Shown piece by piece: positions 35,488 through 44,531 of a stretch of DNA of 64,000 bases (its first letter is position 1; each line of letters begins with the position of its first letter). Under the pieces are notes generated by a model, which ran no database searches, was not told the DNA's origin, and was given only the letters and a program-made list of their open reading frames with translations. This DNA is from Pantoea trifolii (GTDB lineage Bacteria > Pseudomonadota > Gammaproteobacteria > Enterobacterales > Enterobacteriaceae), in assembly GCF_024506435.1 (NCBI RefSeq), contig NZ_JANIET010000001.1:620001-684000 (forward strand), in the 5' to 3' direction. Both the position numbers and the translations under genes were made by a program.

Positions 35488-35817
35488 ATGACAGTTGAAA
35501 TTGAGCAGCGTATCTACGAGCTGGTGAGACGTTACGACGGCGTTTACCTGTTCAAGCAGAAGACGCTGACGCCGCAAATTGATATCGATAGCGATCTCAA
35601 CTTCGAACGTGAAGAAGCGGCTGCGCTGATGGATGAGTTCTTCGGCGAGTTCAGCGTTGATCGCGGCGGATTTGTCATCGAAACCTACTATCCCGATGAG
35701 CCCTCGCTGGCGCAGATTCTCAATCCTTTCAATAAGCGTGAAGTGCCGGTGGTGCCCGATTTCACGCTGGGAATGTTGATTGAATCGGCGAAAGCGGGGC
35801 GCTGGCTGTACGAGTAA
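35488..35817 (+). CDS. DUF1493 family protein
   Basis: 109-aa acidic protein. LTPQIDIDSDLNFEREEAAALMDEFFGEFSVDRGGFVIETYYPDE is typical of DUF1493, a small enterobacterial family with an acyl-carrier-like helical pattern but no visible Asp-Ser-Leu phosphopantetheine site here. Function unknown. It stands alone between yqjC and the quinone reductase gene. Confidence 0.78.
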   Translation: MTVEIEQRIYELVRRYDGVYLFKQKTLTPQIDIDSDLNFEREEAAALMDEFFGEFSVDRGGFVIETYYPDEPSLAQILNPFNKREVPVVPDFTLGMLIESAKAGRWLYE

Positions 35818-35847
35818 CCGCAGGCTCAGCGCCGAGCCTGCTACCTT

Positions 35848-36627
35848 TCACCGCTTTACATGCACGCCAAAGCCGCTCTCTTCGGCTACACACTCCGCTT
35901 TTAGCGTCAGCGCAGGAATTTCATAGTCGCCGCCGTTTTGCTGACGGTAGGCAATTGGCGCAGTTTCTGCCAACGTATCCAGCCTTGTGGCCAGCGCATC
36001 GCACCAGCCAGAAAATCGTTCTGCTGCCGACTTTTGTACCCGATAGAAAACCAGCGGCGGCAGCACGCTAAAGCCGGGATAAAACAGCATGCCGTGCTGA
36101 ATCGGGAACAGCAGATCGTTCATCGGGCCGTTAATGCCGCGCGGACTGTAATGCGATTCCCATCCGCCTGTCGTCACCACCAGCATCGCGCGTTTGCCGC
36201 TGAGATTGCCTTCGCCGTAGCGATCGCCCCAATGCTGTTCGTTGTGCTCGCCTACGCCGTAGGCAAAACCGTTGGCGTAAACGCGGTCAAACCAGCCTTT
36301 CATGATGGCGGGCATCGAAAACCACCACAGCGGAAACTGGAAAATCACCGTATCGGCCCAGCGCAATTTTTCCTGCTCGGCGGCGATATCCGCAGCCTGA
36401 AGCTGATGATCGTAGGCGAAGCGTGAATCCACTGTCGCATCGTAATGGTCGCCCACTAACGGGGCGCGTGTGTCATCAGCATCGAGCTGCGCTTTCCACT
36501 GCATCGCATAGAGATCAGAAACCTGCACCTGATGTCCGGCCTTTTTTAAATGCTGCACGGCAAAGTCTTTGAGTGAACCGCTCAACGAACGCGGTTCCGG
36601 ATGGGCATACACAATCAGTACATTCAT
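35848..36627 (-). CDS. NAD(P)H-quinone oxidoreductase of the flavodoxin-like NQO1 family
   Basis: 259-aa cytosolic FMN/FAD-dependent reductase. The ATG at 36627 gives MNVLIVYAHPEPRSLSGSLKDFAVQHLKKAGHQVQVSDLY, the usual N-terminus. Downstream are IFQFPLWWFSMPAIMKGWFDRVYANGFAYG and TTGGWESHYSPRGINGPMNDLLFPIQHGMLFYPGF, the active-site segments of the family. It is divergent from a LysR gene 91 bp away, which probably controls it. Confidence 0.92.
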   Translation of the reverse strand: MNVLIVYAHPEPRSLSGSLKDFAVQHLKKAGHQVQVSDLYAMQWKAQLDADDTRAPLVGDHYDATVDSRFAYDHQLQAADIAAEQEKLRWADTVIFQFPLWWFSMPAIMKGWFDRVYANGFAYGVGEHNEQHWGDRYGEGNLSGKRAMLVVTTGGWESHYSPRGINGPMNDLLFPIQHGMLFYPGFSVLPPLVFYRVQKSAAERFSGWCDALATRLDTLAETAPIAYRQQNGGDYEIPALTLKAECVAEESGFGVHVKR

Positions 36628-36718
36628 GGGCTTAATCCTGTGAGATGAAAACCACTGCAGATTAAGTCGATGCTGGATATAGTAGAAATAAATTGCTGAT
36701 ATCTCAGGTATAGACAGA

Positions 36719-37618
36719 GTGAATATCAACTCACTGGATTTGAATCTGCTGCAGACGCTCAACGTGCTGCTAACCGAACTCAATGTCACGCGCGCGGCGC
36801 AGCGTCTTCATCTTTCGCAGCCGTCCGTTAGCGCTCAGTTGGCGCGATTGCGAAGGCATTTTGACGATCCGCTGTTGTTGCCCGGACCGCGCGGCATGTT
36901 GCCCACAGCGCGCGCAGAAGCGTTGCGTGAGCCGCTGCGGTTGGCGCTTGAGGCGGTGGAGCAAGCAGTCGCGCCGCCCGATACCTTTAATCCGGCCAAT
37001 GCCGAAGTCACCTGGCGCATCGCTGCCACCGATTACACCTCGTCGGCGTTGGTGCTGCCCGCCCTCAACCTGATGCGCGCTGCTGCACCGCAGAGTCGTA
37101 TGGCGATTCTGGCGCTTAATCCGCCGCTGGTGGCGCAGCAGTTGGAAAAAGGTGAGCTGGATGTGGTGTTTCACACCGGCGATAACGCGCCGCCGACGTT
37201 GCATCAACGCAAACTGTTCAGCGAGCGCTATGTGCTGGCGGGGCGATGCGAACACCCGCAATTACAACGTCCGCCGACGCTGGATCAATTCTGCCAGCTG
37301 GAATTTGTCATGGTGTCGCCGGATGGCGGCGGCTTCAGCGCCGCCACCGATCATGCGCTGGCGAAGCTGGGACGTTCACGCCGCGTGGTGTTGTCGGTGC
37401 CGCACTTCTTGTTTATGCAGGAGACGCTGGCGAACAGCGATTTGGTCGCGGTGCTGCCTGAGCGGTTGGTGCGTCATACTTCACACCTTGCGGTTGTCGA
37501 TTTGCCGCTGGAGGTGCCGGGCTTTGATATCTTGCTGTTATGGCATGAACGTCTGCACCGCGACCCGGCTCAGCAGTGGCTGCGACAGCAGATTGTGGCG
37601 GCGCTGATCCTTTCTTAA
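36719..37618 (+). CDS. LysR-family transcriptional regulator
   Basis: 299 aa from a GTG start. The winged-helix domain is LDLNLLQTLNVLLTELNVTRAAQRLHLSQPSVSAQLARLRRHFDDPLLLPGPRGMLPTARA (residues ~5-65), followed by a substrate-binding domain. It is divergent from the quinone reductase, its likely target. Its TAA overlaps the stop of the converging helicase gene in a shared TTAA. Confidence 0.93.
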   Translation: MNINSLDLNLLQTLNVLLTELNVTRAAQRLHLSQPSVSAQLARLRRHFDDPLLLPGPRGMLPTARAEALREPLRLALEAVEQAVAPPDTFNPANAEVTWRIAATDYTSSALVLPALNLMRAAAPQSRMAILALNPPLVAQQLEKGELDVVFHTGDNAPPTLHQRKLFSERYVLAGRCEHPQLQRPPTLDQFCQLEFVMVSPDGGGFSAATDHALAKLGRSRRVVLSVPHFLFMQETLANSDLVAVLPERLVRHTSHLAVVDLPLEVPGFDILLLWHERLHRDPAQQWLRQQIVAALILS

Positions 37619-40600
37619 TCAACGTGAACAACCGCGAGTTTTTCCGGCATTTCAGGCGGCTCTATTCTGCTTAGCATTTCGTTAGCGACATTAAAATAAT
37701 CGCATCCTGCCCAAATGGCCTTACTACCGATGATATAAACTCGGTTCTGCGCACGCGTTACTGCAACGTTTAACAAATTGGGTTTTGAAGATGCCCATTT
37801 TTCTCCGCCAGAATTATTAGCCGATAAACCAAGCACAATAATGACATTTTTCTCTTCTTTTCCCTGAAAGGTATGAACGGTGCCCACCCTATCATCAATC
37901 CAACGGTTGATATCCTTGATGCCTTTTAGTTCCTGACTCAATAAGGATTTAAGTTGGTTTTTAATCTGTTTAAAAGGCGAAATAATATAGACGTCCGGCA
38001 GCGCACCATGATGTTCAAACCAGTCATTAATCATCATGAGGACTTTTTTTCCCTGTGCGGGAACGTAATGTTTTCCTTTCACTTCACCACAAACATCTAA
38101 CCAGCCGCTCTCTCCCCAAAGATTATTGTCAGTTGGCCAACGCTTGTCCCGACCATGTAGCATTTTATTGTTGTAAGCAATCTTGTTGGCGATACTGAAC
38201 ATGGGCTCATCACAGCGTCGATGGACGCGCAGCGGACTACCGAGCCAGTTCTCATTAGATATTTGTGCTGAACCATAGGGGTTCACTCTATCTGCAAGAT
38301 TTTGTACTGACTGAGTTGTTGGAGACCACTCACGCCAATCATCGGCAAAGGCGCGTTGAGCAAGAGCTTCAACGAAGGCAGGAGGAATTGTAAAAACGGG
38401 CTCAATCTGTAAGGGGTCTCCCACCACAACAGCACGTTTCGCGCGCCATAATGCTCCAGCCGCTTGTTGAGGTGTTGCCTGCCCAGCTTCATCAATAAAT
38501 AACCATCCAATATCACCGGCACCTAAATGCATAAACTGACGATGAACGGATGCAAATGTAGAAGAAACTACCGGCACAATCATAAAAAGAAGTTGCCACA
38601 AAGCGAGGCAGGCTTTGGTTTCTTGTACACCACCATTTATGGCGTCGCTGACGGAGAATATAACTTTAAGTAAGTTGCACTCTTTATAAGCCTCTTTCAG
38701 CCATGATTGATGTAAATCCAGGGCGCATGCTGAAAGCTGACTACGGGCTGCATTTAATATTGCGCCATGGCCGAAAGAGGTACGCTGAATGTCCTCAGCT
38801 TCGATATTGATTTCATCTGCGGCAAAAATGGTGTCTTGATACTTAATCTGCAATGCTAAACAATGTTTATGTTTAGCATCCAATTCATCTTGGATTTGAC
38901 TTAAACGTTGCTCCGCCAGTTGTAACGCGGCAATGGTAGAATTTAATCTGTTTTTTAATCCAGTAATAATGGCTTTAACCCGGAAAATTTTTCTGAATTT
39001 TAAGGTTAACCAATGCGGTTCACGCTCTGCACATCGCGTAATTCGGGCGTTGAGCATAAACCTTCGTAAACGTAGTTTTTGTATTTTTATCTGCTGTTGA
39101 TGGTAATAATTGGAAAGATCGTTAAGATCTTCAAGTTGCTGAAGTTCCTGAATGATAGAATGATGTTTTTGTTGAGCGTCAATGAAAGCTTTTTTAGCTG
39201 CTGCGAAGCTCGCTATGTCTTTATTTTTTAGTGATTCAAATAGGTGTCTATATTCATCAGCTGGTGGTGAAGTCACAGCTTTCGTATGATTATGTGTAAA
39301 CACTCGCTCTTTAAAGCGATCGCGATTCTTTTTCTTTCCCAAAGCTACAGCAATCAATCCCCAACAATCATCATCTGGGGCAAGCGGTTTGATAAGAAAA
39401 GTTTTTTCTGGCTGTTTTTCGCTATTTTTTAGAGGTCGTGAAAATGCCGCGAGTTTTCGCGCAGCTGATTTAAAATAATCATGATGTTGCCACTCATCTC
39501 CAAGGCTTTTTAGCTGAGGTAGTTCGCGTGAGATATTTTCGACAGCAGCATTATTGCTTGAAGCTACCACCATTTCATAGCCACAAAGTTCAGGGCGAAG
39601 ACAGGGTATCTTGCGCGTGTTGCCATTGACGCTAATGCTGATTGAGCCAGAAAAAACATCCTCAACCCGATTATAATTCGCAAGAATGGCAGCGCGCTTA
39701 ACGATATTGTTTGCAATGATATCACGAAGTAGAGTTGTTTTACCCGTACCTGGTGGACCATTAACTGAATAAAGTCCTTGATGAGTAAGTTCTTGCTCAA
39801 GAGTATTAATAGCAAACTGCTGCATTAAACTCATGTTGTGTTTTCTATCTGAAAGCCAGCGTCCAGCAGGAAGTTGGGCTAGTCGTAATTTCTCAATCAA
39901 TAGCGTCCTTCCTGCCGGTAGAAGTAAATCTACGTTTTTCTTACGACTGCCGGTCAGATAGCGTCCTAATGGTGAGTCAATATCAAGTTTATTTCGCTTG
40001 ATATCTTCTATTATCCGCTCAATATCACGTATGTAGAAGCTATTTAATATACTGATCTCATTTGAATTATCTGAAGCGGAAGTCAGCGGAAAATCAGAAT
40101 CGTTTGATAATGCCAGTTCAGTCTCGTCACTAAGTTTTGAAAGTAAAGATGGATCTAGCTGAGCTGAAATATTGAGTTTATTGGGTTTTGTTTCACTTAA
40201 TTTAATGAATAGTGCAGGCGTAGGGGTTTGAGGAGAAAAAGTAGTCCACTGCGCCATTGATTTTAAAAATTCAATTATTTCAAATGTGGTTAAAATAGGT
40301 GGTAATTGATGTTTTGTTTTTATATTGTCAGCGGTGGTGACAATTTCATTAAAACGCTGCTGTAATTTTTTTGTATCGACTTCATAGGCATCAAAGTTCA
40401 GTCGTTCTAATCCACCTGTAGATATCTGACCTAATGCCCAGGTCACCGTTGAAAACTCAAAACTCTCGCTATCAATAACACCATTATGATCAAGCTTACA
40501 TTTTATCGAGCATGTACGACCTTCATTGCCGAGCGCGTCATTCTCTATGTCACTTTGTTTATAAATAAAAGGCTTTGCTTGCTGAAATATTTCGTCACGT

Positions 40601-40857
40601 TCAAAGATGCCAAAAAAGAGCTCGTAACGATATTTTTTTTCAGGTGAATAATCACTTCCTGCACGCCTGATTTGCTGAGGTTCAATCCAGGGAAGTGATG
40701 TATTATGCTGTAATTCCTCCATGCTCAGTTGAATTACGCCATCCGCATTATTTTCAAGATCTTTAATGTCAGTTGATTCGAAAAACTCTATTTTGTGCCA
40801 ATAATCCAGAATACGTATAGCTTGCTGGGTGGGCAACATTTTGCTTTGATCGTCCAT
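37615..40857 (-). CDS. large stand-alone SF1 (Upf1-like) DNA/RNA helicase
   Basis: 1080-aa ATP-dependent helicase. About 350 N-terminal residues match no family I know. The motor shows Walker A GPPGTGKTTLLRD (about 365), Walker B DEAGQATPQQAAGALW (about 788), motif III VVVGDPLQIEPVF, motif V GTVHTFQGKEEKNVIIVLG and motif VI VAVTRAQNRVYIIG (about 1030). Between Walker A and B lies a charged coiled-coil insertion (about 540-690). The gene is clearly A+T-richer than its neighbours and has no partner gene, suggesting transfer. Similar helicases occur in defence islands, but a defence role is only inferred. Confidence 0.85.
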   Translation of the reverse strand: MDDQSKMLPTQQAIRILDYWHKIEFFESTDIKDLENNADGVIQLSMEELQHNTSLPWIEPQQIRRAGSDYSPEKKYRYELFFGIFERDEIFQQAKPFIYKQSDIENDALGNEGRTCSIKCKLDHNGVIDSESFEFSTVTWALGQISTGGLERLNFDAYEVDTKKLQQRFNEIVTTADNIKTKHQLPPILTTFEIIEFLKSMAQWTTFSPQTPTPALFIKLSETKPNKLNISAQLDPSLLSKLSDETELALSNDSDFPLTSASDNSNEISILNSFYIRDIERIIEDIKRNKLDIDSPLGRYLTGSRKKNVDLLLPAGRTLLIEKLRLAQLPAGRWLSDRKHNMSLMQQFAINTLEQELTHQGLYSVNGPPGTGKTTLLRDIIANNIVKRAAILANYNRVEDVFSGSISISVNGNTRKIPCLRPELCGYEMVVASSNNAAVENISRELPQLKSLGDEWQHHDYFKSAARKLAAFSRPLKNSEKQPEKTFLIKPLAPDDDCWGLIAVALGKKKNRDRFKERVFTHNHTKAVTSPPADEYRHLFESLKNKDIASFAAAKKAFIDAQQKHHSIIQELQQLEDLNDLSNYYHQQQIKIQKLRLRRFMLNARITRCAEREPHWLTLKFRKIFRVKAIITGLKNRLNSTIAALQLAEQRLSQIQDELDAKHKHCLALQIKYQDTIFAADEINIEAEDIQRTSFGHGAILNAARSQLSACALDLHQSWLKEAYKECNLLKVIFSVSDAINGGVQETKACLALWQLLFMIVPVVSSTFASVHRQFMHLGAGDIGWLFIDEAGQATPQQAAGALWRAKRAVVVGDPLQIEPVFTIPPAFVEALAQRAFADDWREWSPTTQSVQNLADRVNPYGSAQISNENWLGSPLRVHRRCDEPMFSIANKIAYNNKMLHGRDKRWPTDNNLWGESGWLDVCGEVKGKHYVPAQGKKVLMMINDWFEHHGALPDVYIISPFKQIKNQLKSLLSQELKGIKDINRWIDDRVGTVHTFQGKEEKNVIIVLGLSANNSGGEKWASSKPNLLNVAVTRAQNRVYIIGSKAIWAGCDYFNVANEMLSRIEPPEMPEKLAVVHVD

Positions 40858-41069
40858 GAAACTTTAATCCTCTGAATGTTTACCTGCTGATTCTTATACT
40901 ACCGCTTTGAATGCTTGGCATTCAATGATTGGCTCATCGGTGGAATGGTTAAAGATGAACGATCGAATAGCTGCCGATTCATTAGCCATCCACATGACCT
41001 CAAAAATTCACTTCTCCCGCATCACAAAAATCATCACACTAGCCACCTTTACCATTATGGAGAGATGGC

Positions 41070-42125
41070 ATGATTACCCGATTGCTGCTGGCGATGTCGC
41101 TATTTGCCAGCCTGAGTGCGCCGCTGTTGGCAGATCAAGACGGCGTCTCCTTTAGCCACAAAGACTGGGAATTGGCCTGCGATAACACGCTGACCTGTCG
41201 CGCCGCCGGTTACAGCGCCGAAGAGGGCGCGGGCGGCTCGGTGCTGCTGGTGCGTGCCGGAGGTCCCAATGCGGTGACGCACGGTCGCGTGGTGCTGGCC
41301 GATACCGGCGATGATGATTCTAAAGTGGTGAACAACTTAGCGTTGTGGATTGATGACCGTGCGCTGGGCGACGTGGCGAAAGCCGATAACGACGAATGGA
41401 CGCTGACCGATGAACAAACCCAGGCGCTGATCAACGGCATCAAAGGCAGCGGCAAAGTGGAGTTTCGCGGTGGTGAAGAGCCTTTCGATCTCTCCAGCAA
41501 TGGCGCGTTTGCGGTGCTGCTGAAAATGGATGATGCGCAAGGTCGTCTTAGCACGCCGGGCGCGCTGGTGCGTAAAGGCAACAAGCCGGAAAACAGCGTA
41601 CCGGCAGCGGTGGCGATGCCGGTGATTCAGCAGGTAAAAGTGGTGAAGGCCGATGCGCGTCCGTTGACGGCCGATGAGCTGGCACTGTTGAAGCCGAAGC
41701 TGATTGCCTCGCTCACCGATGACGACAGCTGCGACAATCTGGCACCGTCCGACGATCAGCCGGAAGAGGGCGCGGAGCCGCTGACGTTAACGCCGGTTGA
41801 TGATGCGCACGTGCTGATCGCCGCGCTGTGCTGGCGCGGGGCGTATAACGAAGGTTACGGCTATTGGCTGATCGACAAAGCGTTGCAGGGCACACCGCAG
41901 CTGGTGACGGATTCCGGCTCTGATTACAGCGAAGGTGTGATCACTGAAGCGCAGAAAGGGCGCGGCATCGGCGACTGCTGGAGCACAGCGGCGTGGGTGT
42001 GGGATGGCAAAGCGTTCGAGCAGAGTAGCGACGCTACCACCGGCATGTGCCGTGCGATTCGCGCGGGTGGCGCATGGCAGTTGCCAACCTGGGTGACCGA
42101 GGTGAAAGCGGCATCGCTGCCGTAA
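41070..42125 (+). CDS. DUF1176 family periplasmic protein
   Basis: 351-aa precursor with a signal peptide (MITRLLLAMSLFASLSAPLLA). FSHKDWELACDNTLTCRAAGYSAEE... near the N-terminus, several paired cysteines and a C-terminal GRGIGDCWSTAAWVWDGKAFEQSSDATTGMCRAIRAGGAW are characteristic of DUF1176. Function unknown. GGAGAG precedes the ATG. Its 3' side is followed by a hairpin repeat into which an IS has inserted. Confidence 0.88.
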   Translation: MITRLLLAMSLFASLSAPLLADQDGVSFSHKDWELACDNTLTCRAAGYSAEEGAGGSVLLVRAGGPNAVTHGRVVLADTGDDDSKVVNNLALWIDDRALGDVAKADNDEWTLTDEQTQALINGIKGSGKVEFRGGEEPFDLSSNGAFAVLLKMDDAQGRLSTPGALVRKGNKPENSVPAAVAMPVIQQVKVVKADARPLTADELALLKPKLIASLTDDDSCDNLAPSDDQPEEGAEPLTLTPVDDAHVLIAALCWRGAYNEGYGYWLIDKALQGTPQLVTDSGSDYSEGVITEAQKGRGIGDCWSTAAWVWDGKAFEQSSDATTGMCRAIRAGGAWQLPTWVTEVKAASLP

Positions 42126-42153
42126 GGGGCGCAGTTATGCGCATCTCGTTGGC

Positions 42154-42166
42154 AGGTCGCCATGAA
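42154..42166. repeat. left half of a REP-like hairpin split by the IS
   Basis: AGGTCGCCATGAA ends at the IS left end. The right half, TGAATGGCGACCCTAC, resumes at 43614. Removing the IS and one TGAA gives GGTCGCCATGAATGGCGACC, a perfect member of the dispersed hairpin family. Confidence 0.85.
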
Positions 42167-42197
42167 TGAACTGAACCCCATAACCTGGACCGTTTAG

Positions 42198-43037
42198 TTA
42201 AAGCGCTGCGTAATGCTGAGTCCTGTACGCTACCGGACTCAGCCCACCCAGCCCCATTTTTATCCGCTTAGTATTCCAGAAGTGGATATAGTCTCCGATG
42301 TCCTTCTCCAGCTCCTCTACGTCACGGTATTTCTTCAGGTAAAACATTTCCGACTTCAGATGACCGAAGAAGTTTTCCATCACCGCGTTGTCCAGGCAGT
42401 TTCCTCTGCGCGACATGCTCTGTTTTATCCCGTTTTCCGCCAGGCGCCGCTGATACTCCGGCATCTGATACTGCCAGCCCTGATCGCTGTGAAGAAGCGG
42501 ACGCTGCTCGCCCGTCAGATGCTGTAAGGCTCTGCTCAGCATACCGTTTATCATCGGCATCAGCGGCTTACGCGCCGTTTCCCAGCCCACGATTTCGCCG
42601 TTATACAGGTCCAGAACCGGGGACAGGTAGCATTTTTCACCCGCAACGCTGAACTCCGTTACGTCCGTTACCCACTTCTCGTTCGGTGCCTGTGCCCGGA
42701 AGTTGCGCTGCAGCACGTTGCCGGCTGTCCGCCCCTCGGGCCCGCGACAGGACCGGTATCTCTTCTTTCTTACCGGCGACTGCAGACCCAGCGCCGACAT
42801 CAGCTTCAGCACGGTTTTCCCGCTCAGCGCCCAGCCGTGCTGCCTGAGCAGGCAGCCCATGCGCCGGTAGCCATAAACACTGCGATGCTCCTCTGACAGC
42901 CTGACGATAAGCGTCTTCACCTCTGCGTACTTATCCGCTGCCTGCTGGCGGGCAAGCTGATAAAAAAAAGTGCTTTTTGGCAGCCGCGATACGCTCAGCA
43001 GCACCGGCAGGCGATGCCGCGTGCGCAGCAGCGTCAC
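42198..43037 (-). CDS. IS3-family transposase orfB (DDE integrase domain)
   Basis: 279-aa catalytic part. After a helical HTH_21 region (IVRLSEEHRSVYGYRRMGCLLRQHG), the retroviral-integrase-like core has VTDVTEF (first Asp), HSDQGWQY (second Asp) and NCLDNAVMENFFGHLKSE (Glu). It overlaps orfA by 4 bp in the -1 direction. Full activity normally requires the OrfAB fusion made by frameshifting on the A-rich stretch near GAGAAAAAGCC at the end of orfA. Confidence 0.95.
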   Translation of the reverse strand: MTLLRTRHRLPVLLSVSRLPKSTFFYQLARQQAADKYAEVKTLIVRLSEEHRSVYGYRRMGCLLRQHGWALSGKTVLKLMSALGLQSPVRKKRYRSCRGPEGRTAGNVLQRNFRAQAPNEKWVTDVTEFSVAGEKCYLSPVLDLYNGEIVGWETARKPLMPMINGMLSRALQHLTGEQRPLLHSDQGWQYQMPEYQRRLAENGIKQSMSRRGNCLDNAVMENFFGHLKSEMFYLKKYRDVEELEKDIGDYIHFWNTKRIKMGLGGLSPVAYRTQHYAAL

Positions 43038-43561
43038 GGCTGCGGCTTTTTCTCCCGCTCCCGGCGCTTTTTTTCCAGGATAATCTCCTGCATGACCTTC
43101 AGATAGTCGTTTTCGGCACGCAGGTATTCGAGCTCCTTAAGCAGCTCTTCCGGCGTCATTGACCCGACTGGTTTTGGTGATTTTTCTTTGCCTGACATTG
43201 GTGTTCTCCGCGTGCTGTTTTCGGGCGGGAAAGCATAGTGACCTTTAAGGCTGTACTGGCGGACCCAGGATTCAACCGTTTTGTGTGAGCTGATATTAAA
43301 ACGCGCCGCAACCGCAGCGTATGACTCACCGGTATGAGCCAGAGCATAATGCGCCACCTGGACCCTGAAGTCAGAAGAATAACGCCGGTGCCCGCGGGGA
43401 AGCAAAGCCTGCTCACCGTGATGCTGATAGCGCGCAACCCAGCGGCGGAGGTTAGTAGGGGCAATGCTGAAGTGCTTAGCCGTTCCATCAATACCGGCAT
43501 GGCCGCTAAGAAAATAGTGAATGGCCGAGAGTTTAAATTCGATGGGATATTTTGTTGTCAT
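43034..43561 (-). CDS. IS3-family orfA (helix-turn-helix protein)
   Basis: 175-aa protein with two helix-turn-helix units (IEFKLSAIHYFLSGHAGIDGTAKHFSIAPTNLRRWVARY and VQVAHYALAHTGESYAAVAARFNISSHKTVESWVRQY), which recognise the IS ends. A C-terminal leucine-zipper-like helix follows (LLKELEYLRAENDYLKVMQEIILEKKRRE). It is of the InsJ type of IS150-group elements. Confidence 0.94.
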   Translation of the reverse strand: MTTKYPIEFKLSAIHYFLSGHAGIDGTAKHFSIAPTNLRRWVARYQHHGEQALLPRGHRRYSSDFRVQVAHYALAHTGESYAAVAARFNISSHKTVESWVRQYSLKGHYAFPPENSTRRTPMSGKEKSPKPVGSMTPEELLKELEYLRAENDYLKVMQEIILEKKRREREKKPQP

Positions 43562-43640
43562 AGAGCTGCACCTTCAATGTCAGATTATGGTCCAACATTT
43601 GGGGTGCAGTTCATGAATGGCGACCCTACAAATGGTGCTC

Positions 43641-44318
43641 CTACTTGCCGCAGCACTGCTTATATTTTTTACCGCTGCCGCATGGGCAAGGATGGTTGCG
43701 GCCGGTTTTCTCGCCGGCAAAGTGCGGCAGTTGAGGCTCTGGATCGGGCTGCGCCATGCGCTGTTCCTGCCAGTATTCATGCAGTTCCAGCGCCGCAGGG
43801 CGAATCGCCTCGATGCTGGCTTCAAACTCGTCCGGTGTGAAGGCTTCGCGCTTCGCCAGGTGATCTTCGCTGCCGTGCAAGGCAATCACCTCCATCATCG
43901 GCTGCAGTGATTCGGGCAGCAGCGACCAATCTGCATCCAGCGCCACGCCGCGCAAATAGCCGTAGCACCAATCTTCCACCACGGTGAATTCCTGGCCTTC
44001 CATCTCTTGCGTGCCAAACAGCGGATCGAACTGCTCCGGGAATTCGGCCAGGCGTTCGGCGATGTCGTTGAGATGCTGGAACGTCAGCGTCATAAAGCGA
44101 TCCATCTCGCGCTCATTCGACCATTTTGGAATGTGCTTTTTGCCGCCCCACATCGCCACCAGCCATTCGCTCGGTTCGATGTCGTTCGGGCCGGAGAGTA
44201 GCGCTGTCAGCATGCCGTCCAGCTCAGCGGTATCCACCACCGAGTGCTCGTTGCCGTATTTCTCCAGCATATCTTCCAGCCAGTTCAGCTCTTTTTCAGT
44301 TAACGGACCCTGGTTCAT
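43641..44318 (-). CDS. yecA: UPF0149 family protein YecA with SEC-C zinc motif
   Basis: 225 aa from the ATG at 44318, preceded by GGAGAT; a longer frame from 44348 has no ribosome site. It aligns with E. coli YecA (221 aa): [19 protein letters not shown]..., [19 protein letters not shown] segment, [15 protein letters not shown]. The C-terminal SEC-C zinc finger is [22 protein letters not shown] domains bind zinc and often contact ribosome- or SecA-linked partners; the exact function of YecA is poorly defined. Confidence 0.93.
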   Translation of the reverse strand: MNQGPLTEKELNWLEDMLEKYGNEHSVVDTAELDGMLTALLSGPNDIEPSEWLVAMWGGKKHIPKWSNEREMDRFMTLTFQHLNDIAERLAEFPEQFDPLFGTQEMEGQEFTVVEDWCYGYLRGVALDADWSLLPESLQPMMEVIALHGSEDHLAKREAFTPDEFEASIEAIRPAALELHEYWQEQRMAQPDPEPQLPHFAGEKTGRNHPCPCGSGKKYKQCCGK

Positions 44319-44531
44319 ACGGCATCTCCTGCTTTCATTGATGGGCAATGCCCAAAGTTAATTGGCGGCGATTATAGCGGGAAGCGGGCGCGATTTATCG
44401 CTTTTTGCATATCGATTGCTGAACCTCTCCTAAAAAGGATTCGCCATAACTTATCACGCAACAGTATTGGCTGCTGTTGTCGACAGATGGCAGCGTAAAG
44501 GCAGAGTTTTTCTGCATAAAGGATGCAAATT

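Larger units (their letters stand above)
42167..43613. mobile_element. IS3-family insertion sequence, IS150 group, ~1447 bp
   Basis: Terminal inverted repeats begin TGAACTGAACCCC (left) and, inverted, TGAACTGCACCCC (right), with further matches including TTGGACC. A 4 bp target duplication TGAA flanks the element. It contains overlapping orfA and orfB on the minus strand. Ends and both frames appear intact, so it looks recent and possibly active. The target was the loop of a REP-like hairpin. Confidence 0.92.

Noticed and set aside
42198..43561. IS as a degraded remnant
   Set aside because: Both frames, DDE residues, terminal repeats and target duplication are intact.
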